From positions 1 through 33,382 of the IMG/VR virus record IMGVR_UViG_3300020578_000257: 33,382 nucleotides of DNA; one strand, written 5' to 3'. This stretch comes from a virus. Shown piece after piece: positions 15,601-24,211 of this stretch (within the stretch, counting starts at the first letter, position 1; each line of letters opens with the position of its first letter). The notes under the pieces are model-generated. The model saw only the letters and a program-made list of their open reading frames with translations. It ran no database searches and was not told where the DNA came from. The translations under genes were made by a program, and so were the position numbers.

Positions 15601-17551
15601 TTCCACAATCAACATATTCTGTGGACATGTTTGTAACGGTGAAAGTTTCTGGACCTGTCGTAATGTTAAGAATATTATAACAAGCATCAAAATCAGCAAA
15701 GTCTGTTGTTAAATAATAAGTGTAACCAACTATTGGTACAAAATAAGGTGGAGTTAAAGAAAACTTTGCAACCCTAATTTCAAAATCAGCACAACTTGAA
15801 ACACTATAATAAACAAACAGAGGCTCTGGAGTCATTGTAGGTGTGGGAGTTGGTGTTGGTGTCGGCGTCTTAGTTGGTGTTTTGGTTGGTGTTGGGGTTG
15901 GCGTTGCAGATTTTGTTGGTGTTGGTGTAGGTGTGGTTTCGGGACCAAAGAAAGAAATAATTTCCAATGTGATTTCCAACTCTTCAAGAGGCGGGTAATT
16001 CAATTGGAAAGTTCCAAAATCCGTTTGTTTTGTTAAATCATCATAATTTCTGGCAACAGTTTCTTTGTAAGTTCCAACCGTAGTGTTACTTTTAATTTCG
16101 ATAGTTGGGTTGATCACAATTGGTTCACCATTTATAGTGGTCAAAACATTGGAACAACTGAAAATGTAATCAAAATTAACAGCGCTTGAAGCTTCTAAAA
16201 CATAATCACAGACAACCGAACCTTCGGTGTAATTTGCATATAAAGTTAAAGACACGGCATTAGCACAAGTATTTGACAAATTACTTGCTCCGACTTGCCA
16301 ATAAGTTGTTCCTGAACATATTTGGGTTTTAATACTATTACCTCCCGCAACCGTAATATAATCTATAGTGTCAGGGTCAACTAACGGTTTACTTGTACCG
16401 TCCCAAGAAGAAATGTTAAGTTCTGCGGCAACGTGATCAATTCTACACGCAAACCCAACAGTATACCCACCGGCAAAAACTAAACCAATTATTTTTTGAA
16501 CCCCCGAAAAGTTGGCAATTAGTGCTGAACCTGAGTCTCCACCGTCAATTGGGTGTGGACATACAGTTGCTAAATTCGGGTCATTTTCTGGTCTAACAAA
16601 CTGTATTACATCTGTAAATGTTACAGTCTGTACACTACCTTGTAATTTAAAACCCCCAACAGGTATGGTAACACCAACTGCAAAAACCCTCAAAGGGCAC
16701 GGTAATCCTTGTTTAACACCGGTTCTAGCACCAGAACTAAACAACATCGGATTTGTAGATAAGAGATTGTTTATTTCAGAGGTTGTTGCAAAGGGATAGG
16801 GAGACCCATAACTTATCCCAAATTGTTGTGAAGAACCAGGTATACTTACAACAGGAGCACAGTCCAAAGATATTAATGCCCCATCTACTTTATTTACACC
16901 ACCAGTCAAGAACATTGGCACATACCTTACAACCTCACCAATTTTCCAAGCATTCGGGATAGGCCAAGGAGAATTAGATGGACTATAAACAAAATCCTCA
17001 TCTCTTGATCCTGTATTACCTAAATCATACTCATTTTGAATTACACCTGACAAATTTCTTTGACTTGTATAAAAAGCATCACGTATAACAACGTGGTTAT
17101 TTGTTACACCAACTAAAGCCTGAGTTTGATTGTCAACGGCAACAAACCCCAAAGTACCCAAAGAATAAGAACCGGCAGGAAGTGACTGAGCAATACCTTT
17201 ACTAGCAATCATAGTTCCACCTAATATTGGTCTTATGTATTGTCTATTAGGACAGGGATTTGATAATGTATGACAAAAAAGACAAGTCGGGTTACAAGCC
17301 ATTGTTTTAATTTCACCCACCTCAACAACGTCTACTTTTAAAACTTCACCATTTACAATAAAATCATCGTTTGGTAGTAGTTCATTTTGTGGTATAACAT
17401 CAACAGGGAACTTTGTTGGGACTGTAAAAACAATTGCCATTTCCCCTGTCATTTCTCCATTTTTTATTTTATGACCATAACCTACACCCACATAATCAGG
17501 TGTAGTTATGTATAAGTCATTGATTAACTTTTGTATTTCACTATTTAACAT
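15587..17551 (-). CDS. Nal1-type trypsin-like serine protease with Pro-Thr stalk and C-terminal domain
   Basis: The protein has 654 residues. Residues 20-50 read [20 protein letters not shown], the conserved N-terminal strand pair of Nal1-like proteases, followed by a Cys cluster (86-100) and RPILGG (107-112). The trypsin-fold triad is visible: H153 in [10 protein letters not shown]223 in [10 protein letters not shown] and S340 in [11 protein letters not shown] beta region of about 160 residues follows, then a Pro-Thr stalk (about 540-575) and a C-terminal domain with Cys pairs ending YVDCGTCQS. The family cleaves peptide bonds; no target can be read. No signal peptide is seen. It overlaps the preceding BppU-like gene by 7 nt, so translation is coupled. 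The stalk suggests it is mounted on the virion, where it could cut host surface proteins or process tail fibres. That role is inference. Confidence 0.84.
   Translation of the reverse strand: MLNSEIQKLINDLYITTPDYVGVGYGHKIKNGEMTGEMAIVFTVPTKFPVDVIPQNELLPNDDFIVNGEVLKVDVVEVGEIKTMACNPTCLFCHTLSNPCPNRQYIRPILGGTMIASKGIAQSLPAGSYSLGTLGFVAVDNQTQALVGVTNNHVVIRDAFYTSQRNLSGVIQNEYDLGNTGSRDEDFVYSPSNSPWPIPNAWKIGEVVRYVPMFLTGGVNKVDGALISLDCAPVVSIPGSSQQFGISYGSPYPFATTSEINNLLSTNPMLFSSGARTGVKQGLPCPLRVFAVGVTIPVGGFKLQGSVQTVTFTDVIQFVRPENDPNLATVCPHPIDGGDSGSALIANFSGVQKIIGLVFAGGYTVGFACRIDHVAAELNISSWDGTSKPLVDPDTIDYITVAGGNSIKTQICSGTTYWQVGASNLSNTCANAVSLTLYANYTEGSVVCDYVLEASSAVNFDYIFSCSNVLTTINGEPIVINPTIEIKSNTTVGTYKETVARNYDDLTKQTDFGTFQLNYPPLEELEITLEIISFFGPETTPTPTPTKSATPTPTPTKTPTKTPTPTPTPTPTMTPEPLFVYYSVSSCADFEIRVAKFSLTPPYFVPIVGYTYYLTTDFADFDACYNILNITTGPETFTVTNMSTEYVDCGTCQS
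15838..15935. repeat. Low-complexity Pro-Thr stalk tract in protease gene
   Basis: On the plus strand, GTTGGTGTTGGTGTCGG-like repeats encode alternating TPTP/TKTP. Confidence 0.75.
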
Positions 17552-18219
17552 ATCGGTTTAGTTTTAAATGTCATATAAATTGTTGAGACACCAGCTACCG
17601 CAGCACTTGGGGTTGGTGTTGGAGTAGGTATTAAACCTCTTGTTGGTGTCGGTGTTGGTGTTAATCCTGAAGTTTGTGTTGGCGTTGGTGTCGGTGTTGG
17701 GTTTGTATCAGGAGAAACACTTGGAGTTGGTGTTGGTACAGGTACTGAAGGTTCAGGTGTTGGCGTTGGTGAAGGCGTAATTGATGGTGGTAGTGGTCCA
17801 GGTCCGATACAACAAGGGAATTCAATAACATAACAACTTTCCCAAGGCAAATCGTCAGCTATGAAACTTTCTTGTACATTTATGTATAACCTTTCTCTTA
17901 TTGGAAGAAGTAGGGTACCTTGGTCATTTCTGAATAAAAATTGACCTTCGTATCTTCCTGTAGTACTAGTATCTCGTGGTGTAAATTGGTAGTAAACATA
18001 ATACTCAGGACTTGCGTTTGGCTCGATAAGAATTTTTTCTACAAAACCGCAAGGTCTTGTTGATATCTTTGGAATACCTGTCTCTGTGTTAACCATCGAA
18101 AAGAATATTGCAGACTCTTCGATGAAATCCATCATGTTGTTGTAATCACTTCTCCCATCTTTTATAACTTGCATTTTTAAAAGAGGAAGCGTAGCATTTT
18201 TCTTTATAAAGAAATCCAT
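17545..18219 (-). CDS. BppU-like structural protein with Pro-Thr-rich tail
   Basis: The protein has 224 residues. Residues 1-130 follow the pattern of the N-terminal domain of phage baseplate upper proteins (BppU, PF10651): [14 protein letters not shown], a helix, an FFSM strand, then [19 protein letters not shown] and [11 protein letters not shown]. That domain forms a beta sandwich that anchors receptor-binding parts to a baseplate or head. About 60 residues of Pro-Thr repeats (roughly 145-205) follow, then a short strand and a final Cys. A TATTTAT element lies 14 nt upstream, so this gene heads a two-gene unit with the protease, which it overlaps by 7 nt. The pair may be a small surface-display module. 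The domain call is made by pattern and is moderate. Confidence 0.58.
   Translation of the reverse strand: MDFFIKKNATLPLLKMQVIKDGRSDYNNMMDFIEESAIFFSMVNTETGIPKISTRPCGFVEKILIEPNASPEYYVYYQFTPRDTSTTGRYEGQFLFRNDQGTLLLPIRERLYINVQESFIADDLPWESCYVIEFPCCIGPGPLPPSITPSPTPTPEPSVPVPTPTPSVSPDTNPTPTPTPTQTSGLTPTPTPTRGLIPTPTPTPSAAVAGVSTIYMTFKTKPIC
17606..17778. repeat. Low-complexity Pro-Thr tract in BppU-like gene
   Basis: On the plus strand, GGTGTTGGTGTNGG-like repeats encode PTPTPTPS runs broken by Gly-Leu and Asp-Thr. Confidence 0.75.
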
Positions 18220-18233
18220 TAACAGTTTTCTTT

Positions 18234-18240
18234 ATAAATA
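18234..18240 (-). promoter_or_regulatory. TATTTAT element before BppU-like/protease unit
   Basis: The minus strand reads TTATATTTATAAAG, 14 nt before ATG 18219. It fills the 27-nt gap after the glycosyltransferase operon. Confidence 0.45.
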
Positions 18241-18246
18241 TAACAA

Positions 18247-20565
18247 CTAACATTCTTTTCGCAATTCTGCAGCATAAAAGTCAAATCTGTTATGTTCAGT
18301 TGGTGTCATCAAAAGAACCCCCGATTTTATTCTTCCTTTGACGGTTTCTTGGTAACAATGAGACATTAGGGTTTGTTCGTAAGGATTTGCAAATTTTGTT
18401 TCCAAGTAACATTTATAATTACCTTCTTTACTCATTATAATTGGCCAATTCGAGAGATATATTTCTCCAGTCGCATAAGGAATTCCCTCTACAGATTTAA
18501 TGTTTTTAAATTCTAACGATGGAGAATTCGGGTCTTGTCCGTGGGTTGGTAAATTTTGATTCTGTGGCCAATGTTTAGATCTGAAAGTTTGAGGTACGTT
18601 ATACCAAGACCATTGTTTTTCGTGACTGCCATAAAATTCGGTATAGTTAAATTTTAAAAAATCGAGATTTTCTTTTTTTACTATAGATAACATTTTGTTG
18701 TAAAAGTTTTCAACGTAACGATTAAATCCATTTTTACAAACCCCTTTTCTTCCAGAATAAAAAGACATATCGTCTTCAAAAAACATATAATATGACATTT
18801 CTGATTGGTCAAAATGTTCTGCAACAAAAACCCTACCTCCTGTAATACCAATGTTATCTTTTTTTATGTGTTCAAACCCGTATTGGTCACATAATGATTG
18901 ATATCTTGAAAATGTGTTAGGGTCTGTAGAATTGTTTAATAAATATTTTTTTGTTTTCAACAGTATATTTTCATCATAGTCATCCATTGATTTTAATAAA
19001 AATTCAAATTGTTCGGGACTATTAAATGTTATTACATATAACCCTACTTCACCATTTGTATTATTACTCACAACTTTTATTTTGGATGCGTTTTTTAAAA
19101 CCGCAGAACCGTTTTTTAAATTTTCAAAAAATGTGTATAATAAACCATCAGGTAATATTTCAAAGTAGTCAATCAAAGTTGGGTTATTATAAAGTAGGAT
19201 TGTAAATAAACTTTCCTCAGTACCCATTAATCCTTTGTTTAAACTATCTTGCATTAAAGAATAATACATCGTATTTAGAATCTCGATCGTTTTTTTTGGA
19301 CCACCAAAAAAACCTCCTCTTGCAACTTTGTCAATTTTTTGATTGGTATAATCATTCATTTTTGAATACTCGAATCCATGAATCTCATTGTGCGCGTTGT
19401 ATGGAAAACAAACAAAGAAAAACTTATCAAAAGATTCTATTTTATCTAAAACATTATCATGAGTGAAATAGTTCATACTTACCGTGTTGGACAGACCGGC
19501 ATCAATCCAATATAAACTTTCAGAATCGAACTTGTCTAATATTCTAGCATCGTTTAATAAATACATTTTTGACATAACCAATGGGTTATACATCTCTAAT
19601 TTTGCTTGTGTTGAGTCCCCAAGCCAACCCGCTAAACTATACCAATTAGGGTTTTTTCTTATTTGTTGAATTTGATTATAAAACTCATTGTTTTTAAACC
19701 AACTTATATCTCTGAGAATAAATTGTGTGTTATCGGGCTCTCTTTTATTGAACACAAATTTTTCTAATTCTTCGTCACCAAAAATTATCAAATTACAATC
19801 GATATCTAATAAATCTGAAAATTTGTTTAGATAGTGATCATAACTTCTTGACCAACCTTCTTTTAATGAATCTCGACCTATATTCCAAAGACCTGTAACC
19901 AAAGTAATTTTTTTACTTTTTACAACAGGTATTGGTCCGCCAACAACGTGTCTGCCTAATTGACTACACACAACTTCTAAATTATATGGAATATTTTTTT
20001 GTTTGAAAAAAACTTTAATTGCAGCGTCAACACCTGGCAAATCAAATCTTTTAAAATCGTGAAAAAGAATAACTCCACCGTCAACCATTCTATCATATAT
20101 CTTTTTCAAACTATCGTATATTGAATCGTAAAAATCTCCGTCTAAAAAAGCAAAACAAATTTTTTCAGGTAAATCTTCTTCATTAATGTCTTTGAACCAC
20201 CCTTTTACTATTTTTGGTGGTGTCAACCCATTATTTTCAAAGTTTCCTCTAAGTACGTCTTCTGTGGTTTTTAACGTTGATGGTTTCCATCCTGTATTAA
20301 TTTCATACTCACTCAAAGGAGGTAAACCCTCAAAAGAATCAAACACAGTTAGGGTTTTTGAAGATTCGAATACATCCAATGTTTTTCTAATATATTTGGA
20401 TGATTCTCCAACATAACAACCCAATTCAACCACATCCCCTTCAAGATTTTTTTGTAAAACTTCAGTTAAGTTTTTTACAATATGAGAAATTTGTTCACTA
20501 CTAATAATTGAAGCGTCAATTTTGTTGTTTTCAAAATTTAATATTGATTTTATTATGTTTTTCAT
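18247..20565 (-). CDS. Three-domain fusion: TylF-like methyltransferase, HtrL/YibB-like domain, glycosyltransferase
   Basis: The protein has 772 residues with no break. Residues 1-215 are a TylF/MycF-type sugar O-methyltransferase (PF05711): SAM loop VVELGCYVGESS (45-56), FDSFEGLP, FLDGDFYDS (D142, D144 metal site) and ILFHDF (D170). Residues about 219-475 resemble the HtrL/YibB/WlaTC family (PF09612), with TLVTGLWNIGR, a SLYWIDAGLS segment and RGGFFGG; members sit in LPS and glycan loci. Residues about 502-772 form a family-2-like glycosyltransferase with GLYVITFNSPEQF and a metal-binding FFEDDMSF near 595. The product could add and then methylate a sugar in one chain. It is the last gene of a five-gene operon, 1 nt from its neighbour. 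Domain calls are good; the acceptor is unknown. Confidence 0.85.
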   Translation of the reverse strand: MKNIIKSILNFENNKIDASIISSEQISHIVKNLTEVLQKNLEGDVVELGCYVGESSKYIRKTLDVFESSKTLTVFDSFEGLPPLSEYEINTGWKPSTLKTTEDVLRGNFENNGLTPPKIVKGWFKDINEEDLPEKICFAFLDGDFYDSIYDSLKKIYDRMVDGGVILFHDFKRFDLPGVDAAIKVFFKQKNIPYNLEVVCSQLGRHVVGGPIPVVKSKKITLVTGLWNIGRDSLKEGWSRSYDHYLNKFSDLLDIDCNLIIFGDEELEKFVFNKREPDNTQFILRDISWFKNNEFYNQIQQIRKNPNWYSLAGWLGDSTQAKLEMYNPLVMSKMYLLNDARILDKFDSESLYWIDAGLSNTVSMNYFTHDNVLDKIESFDKFFFVCFPYNAHNEIHGFEYSKMNDYTNQKIDKVARGGFFGGPKKTIEILNTMYYSLMQDSLNKGLMGTEESLFTILLYNNPTLIDYFEILPDGLLYTFFENLKNGSAVLKNASKIKVVSNNTNGEVGLYVITFNSPEQFEFLLKSMDDYDENILLKTKKYLLNNSTDPNTFSRYQSLCDQYGFEHIKKDNIGITGGRVFVAEHFDQSEMSYYMFFEDDMSFYSGRKGVCKNGFNRYVENFYNKMLSIVKKENLDFLKFNYTEFYGSHEKQWSWYNVPQTFRSKHWPQNQNLPTHGQDPNSPSLEFKNIKSVEGIPYATGEIYLSNWPIIMSKEGNYKCYLETKFANPYEQTLMSHCYQETVKGRIKSGVLLMTPTEHNRFDFYAAELRKEC

Positions 20566-20566
20566 A

Positions 20567-21304
20567 TTATTTAAAAACTTTTTTTAATTGGTGTATTTGA
20601 ATTTTATTTGGTTCTACTTTTTTTATTTTAAATTGTTCTGTGTCGTACACAAAATTATGATAGTTCCCTTGTATCCATACATCGTAATTTACTGGACCTC
20701 TTGGTTGTAATGTAGATACAAAACCAACCGCATGATTGATTAATAGGGGTACCGTCGTTAATGTTGTAAAACCTTTGGAATTTAATAAAGGTAAATAATC
20801 GTCAATTGCTATGTAATCTTTTCTATAATTCAAATTATCTAAAATGTATTCATAAGCATTTTTTTTAATAATATAAGCCCAAGCTCCAGTACTTTTTGGT
20901 ATTGTGTAAAGACAATCAGTTACTTTAACCATAGTTTCTTTCGGATTACAACCAAATAATAAAACGTCCCAATGAACTTTTTGTAAATCTTTGTGGACTT
21001 GTTGTAGAGTTGGTTTTAAGTGTTTACGTTGACCGGGATAGTAAGAAGTGTCTTCAATGTTAAAATCGTCTTCTGCAACAAAAATAGTTTCTAAATTTTG
21101 TTCTTTGGAATTTTGAAATATTTTCAAATGACTTTTAGTACAAGAATAGGCATGTAATTCATCCGTTAGTGCTTCGAATCTTTCTAAACCTTTGATGTTG
21201 TATTTTTTTTCTAAATTACGAACGTTTTTCAACCTATCAGTACTTTGAGGTAGATTTATAAAATAACCCTTGTTAGCAAAATTCAATCCTAAAATACTAA
21301 ACAT
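20567..21304 (-). CDS. Glycosyltransferase family 25 (LOB1-like)
   Basis: The protein has 245 residues. The N-terminus KGYFINLPQSTDRLKNV and the following FEAL, TDELHAYSCTKSHLKIF and IFVAEDDF (77-81) are the GT25 signature (PF01755). That family comprises LPS galactosyltransferases and also collagen galactosyltransferases. The EDD is the probable metal/nucleotide-sugar site. Later STGAWAYIIKKNAYEYIL and DDYLPLL fit the family C-terminal half. No membrane segment is seen, so it acts in the cytoplasm. It overlaps the preceding gene by 8 nt and ends 1 nt before the triple fusion, so all are translated from one message. The link of GT25 to collagen modification elsewhere is notable, because a collagen-like fibre gene lies upstream in this cluster. 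Confidence 0.86.
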   Translation of the reverse strand: MFSILGLNFANKGYFINLPQSTDRLKNVRNLEKKYNIKGLERFEALTDELHAYSCTKSHLKIFQNSKEQNLETIFVAEDDFNIEDTSYYPGQRKHLKPTLQQVHKDLQKVHWDVLLFGCNPKETMVKVTDCLYTIPKSTGAWAYIIKKNAYEYILDNLNYRKDYIAIDDYLPLLNSKGFTTLTTVPLLINHAVGFVSTLQPRGPVNYDVWIQGNYHNFVYDTEQFKIKKVEPNKIQIHQLKKVFK

Positions 21305-22112
21305 TTTTATATTTTTTTATGTAATTTTCTCCATTTATTTCTGGTTGGCTTTTACTTAATCCTTGATATCTTTTTGATGCGTCGGTATGACCAACATAAG
21401 GACCTTCATTAAAGTTACCATACAAGTAAGTACCCCAATCATCTTTGATCTCGTCCCATTTATTTTTAGAAATATATTCTCTATAAACAGAAATCATTTT
21501 TTCCTCAACATTACCTTGTCTTTGATTTAGTTTGCCTACGTGTTCATTATTTATAAAATCACTAAACCATTTTTTCATTTTCGAAGTCCGAAATACTACA
21601 GGGTTGTTAGACCATCGACATGTTGTAATTAAATTTAATTCTTTAATTCTTTTTTCTAAAGCAAACGGAGTAATATTTCCAGTAAGATCCTCACAAATTT
21701 CAAACCCACGTTGGGTGTTGTCGTCTTTACTAAACCATACACAATTAACAAAATTATATTTGTCAAAAACCTCAACAACTTTATTAAACTCTATATTAGT
21801 TTTGTTTAAGAAAACCCAATCATGTTCTAAAAACAAATAATAATCGGTTTCAATTTTTTCCAAACATTTTTTTATTGAGGAAATTAAACCACCAAAACTA
21901 AAACTTAATTTGTAATTTAAATTTTTGGAGTTTAACAAACCTTCTATTTCATTACGAGATTTCGTTTCATCAAACCCGTCACTATTATCATAATGTACAA
22001 TAAACTTACAATCTTTAAGACTTTCAGGTAAGCTATGTATTAGATATTTTAAATAAAAAATAAAGTTATCAAGCAGATGACCGACAATAACTACCGTTAG
22101 TTTTTTCTCCAT
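21297..22112 (-). CDS. Putative GT-A fold glycosyltransferase (family 2-like)
   Basis: The protein has 271 residues. It starts KLTVVIVGHLLDNFIFYLKYL, a beta strand and helix as in GT-A enzymes. A DCKFIVHYDNSDG segment follows, then YYLFLEHDWVFL, where EHD (96-98) occupies the DxD-like metal-site position. NPVVFRTSKMKKWF and a C-terminal region with a conserved-looking GTYLYGNFNEG complete it. It probably transfers a sugar from a nucleotide donor to an unknown acceptor. It overlaps the preceding gene's stop by one base (TAATG) and the next gene by 8 nt, so it is tightly coupled in the operon. The exact family is not identified; non-enzymatic relatives exist, so confidence in activity is moderate. 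Confidence 0.62.
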   Translation of the reverse strand: MEKKLTVVIVGHLLDNFIFYLKYLIHSLPESLKDCKFIVHYDNSDGFDETKSRNEIEGLLNSKNLNYKLSFSFGGLISSIKKCLEKIETDYYLFLEHDWVFLNKTNIEFNKVVEVFDKYNFVNCVWFSKDDNTQRGFEICEDLTGNITPFALEKRIKELNLITTCRWSNNPVVFRTSKMKKWFSDFINNEHVGKLNQRQGNVEEKMISVYREYISKNKWDEIKDDWGTYLYGNFNEGPYVGHTDASKRYQGLSKSQPEINGENYIKKYKNV

Positions 22113-22870
22113 TAGTACCTATCTTCAAATTTATGATCCGTAACAAATGGTGTGTGTCTATGAATTAGTCTAAATCCCGACATTGGTATTATAAATGAAA
22201 GATTAGATAAGTATCCTGTTTTATAACCGTAACCTTTTTGATAACCGTAGTCACAAATAAAATCCCAATTATCTAAAAATTTTAAAAGAGAATTCTGAGA
22301 ATCACCAAAAAATAATTGATTAGTACCGTCTAAAGTGTCGTATTGATCATCATTAAAATTTAATTGTAAGTCCGTTATGTAAGTTGGGTGATAGTAAAAT
22401 AACTCTTGATTTGGTTGCCTATCTTTGTATACAAATCTAGCAGAAGAAGTTTTAACTGTGTTTGGTTCATAAATTTCATTCATAAAAGAAATCAAATCTT
22501 CTTTTGTTGTGTGATCAGATATTTTTGTATCACACTCTAAAAAAAATAGTCCATTGAATCCGTCCTCGATTGCCTTTCTTAATATAAAACGCCTAAGATT
22601 CCATGGGTACCTTGCGGGATAAATTCCTTTAGGGTCCGTTGGTAAAGGTTCATTAAGTTGTGAATTTTTATTATTTTTTCTTAAATCCTCAATATCAAAA
22701 ACTTTTATCAATGGGTGATTTTCATACTCTAAAAAATCGTAAGGTCGATTTGTTGAGATATAAAATGGTATATCAAGCCCCAAATCTAAATAACGTTTTA
22801 GGTTGTAGTCCTTGAGTCTTTTGGTATAGTTAGGGTAATTAGCTTCAGATAAAAAACAAAATTTATTCAT
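22112..22870 (-). CDS. Glycosyltransferase-like protein of unknown family
   Basis: The protein has 252 residues. The start, MNKFCFLSEANYPNYTKRLK, leads into DLGLDIPFYISTNRPYDF, and then GLFFLECDTKI, where E-C-D (112-114) sits at the end of a hydrophobic strand as DxD motifs do. A LDGTNQLFFGDSQNSLLKFL region and a C-terminal SGFRLIHRHTPF resemble acceptor-side parts of GT-A enzymes. I do not recognise the family. Being fourth from the end in an operon of glycosyltransferases, with a 4-nt gap to one and a 1-nt overlap with the other, supports a sugar-transfer role. The call rests mainly on context and a single motif. Confidence 0.52.
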   Translation of the reverse strand: MNKFCFLSEANYPNYTKRLKDYNLKRYLDLGLDIPFYISTNRPYDFLEYENHPLIKVFDIEDLRKNNKNSQLNEPLPTDPKGIYPARYPWNLRRFILRKAIEDGFNGLFFLECDTKISDHTTKEDLISFMNEIYEPNTVKTSSARFVYKDRQPNQELFYYHPTYITDLQLNFNDDQYDTLDGTNQLFFGDSQNSLLKFLDNWDFICDYGYQKGYGYKTGYLSNLSFIIPMSGFRLIHRHTPFVTDHKFEDRY

Positions 22871-22874
22871 ATTA

Positions 22875-24119
22875 TTAAAGTGCTCCTACAATTCTTTCAC
22901 ACCATCCTTTGGATGTTGAGTGTGGCCAAACTACCCAATAAGTTGGTCTTTCTTGGGTATTAAATTCTCTCCATATTTTAGCAACACCGTCAGGATCTGT
23001 TTTCAATCGGTTTATTTCGTCAAGACCTGCGTCTTGTCTGTATATTGTTTCATCGTTTTTGTCGTGAAATGCAACAACCCAAAAATCATAATCAGTTTCA
23101 GGTAGTCTATTTAAGTCAACGTCAATACAATGTTTGAATATTGATAAAAAAGTTTCTTTCCACTCATCTTCAGTATTATAATCATATGGATTTGGTGGAT
23201 AACTTTTATCTAATGTATATTGTTGTATTGCTCTTTTTTCAAACAACAACCCCGAATACTTTTCATAGTCACGTATACTTCTTTCAGTACCAAACCACTC
23301 ATTAGTGTCTCCACTATAAATTTCACCGTCAACGCCTAACAACTGTCTGTTTTTTATATGACACGCCTCATTTTTTTTATACCAATTTTTGTCATCGTCC
23401 CATTGTTTAGTCCTTCCTTTTCGTGTGTATTCGTGCCATATAACAACTTTGTGTGGGTGAAATAAATCATAACCATGAGTAAATGATCTTACAGTAATTG
23501 ATATTTCTTCGCCGTGGAAATAAAATTCGGGATCATGTTGTACTTCTTTAGAAAATTCACCTAAAGTAAAACAGAAGTGTGCCGAATAGAATCTTGCAGG
23601 TATAGGACCATCAAGTTTTTTCCAATTTGGAATGACTTCAGGTAGAAAGAAAACCACACCTTCAGGTGTGAACCTGTCAAAGGCCATTCTCCAAGGCTCC
23701 ATAACCCTACCTTTTGGGTCATTGTCAGGGTCAAAAGATGACACGTAACCTGTCAACAAAGGTTTTTTGTGTCCTTTTGATTGTAGATCTTTTATCATAT
23801 CAATCAAAGTTTTGTCCCAATTTTTTTCAAATCTCATGTGAGAGTCTATTTGTAATGTATACTCTTCTCCATCATATTGTTGTTGAGTGAGGTATCTTGC
23901 CCAACAAACACCTTTTGATTCTTTATAATCTATGTTTAAAATTTTAAATCTTTTGTCATTTTCATACTCCGAAAGGTCATCAAATTTATCCTCAGGATTA
24001 AATTGTCTTGCAATTGATATGACTAAATTATTTGGATTTTTAGCATTTTCCAACATGTTTTGAATTGTTGGTATTAACTGTGGGTCTCTATAAGACGCAA
24101 TTTGTACAAATATTTTCAT
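22875..24119 (-). CDS. GlcNAc-transferase-family glycosyltransferase (PF11397-like)
   Basis: The protein has 414 residues from ATG 24119-24117. The opening MKIFVQIASYRDPQLIPTIQ, then ESKGVCWARYLTQQ and YTLQIDSHMRFEKNW (DSH metal motif), and later PARFYSAHFCF, FHGEEISITVR and VVIWHEYTRKG are hallmarks of the GlcNAc-transferase family that modifies hydroxy-amino acids such as Skp1 hydroxyproline and occurs in bacterial glycan loci. A GTG-initiated upstream extension of 29 residues is possible, but the family begins at MKIF, so 24119 is preferred. It heads the five-gene glycosyltransferase operon. No TATTTAT element precedes it, only the looser TATTTTTAT (minus strand, just before the ATG). It lies 92 nt downstream of the collagen-like fibre gene and may share its transcript. 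Confidence 0.86.
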   Translation of the reverse strand: MKIFVQIASYRDPQLIPTIQNMLENAKNPNNLVISIARQFNPEDKFDDLSEYENDKRFKILNIDYKESKGVCWARYLTQQQYDGEEYTLQIDSHMRFEKNWDKTLIDMIKDLQSKGHKKPLLTGYVSSFDPDNDPKGRVMEPWRMAFDRFTPEGVVFFLPEVIPNWKKLDGPIPARFYSAHFCFTLGEFSKEVQHDPEFYFHGEEISITVRSFTHGYDLFHPHKVVIWHEYTRKGRTKQWDDDKNWYKKNEACHIKNRQLLGVDGEIYSGDTNEWFGTERSIRDYEKYSGLLFEKRAIQQYTLDKSYPPNPYDYNTEDEWKETFLSIFKHCIDVDLNRLPETDYDFWVVAFHDKNDETIYRQDAGLDEINRLKTDPDGVAKIWREFNTQERPTYWVVWPHSTSKGWCERIVGAL

Positions 24120-24211
24120 AAAAATAAAAATATTGTAAAATACAAGAAATGTAAATTGTTTTAAGCTGAGGTATCCAGGTAAACATGATACAAAATACAC
24201 GTTCACCGAGT

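Noticed and set aside
24120-24206. GTG-initiated 29-residue extension of the GlcNAc-transferase-like gene
   Set aside because: The family begins at the internal MKIFVQIAS; the extension is hydrophobic but has no support.
24120-24211. Weak GTATC/GATAC stem after the fibre gene
   Set aside because: Five base pairs with a long loop and no T-run; not a credible terminator.
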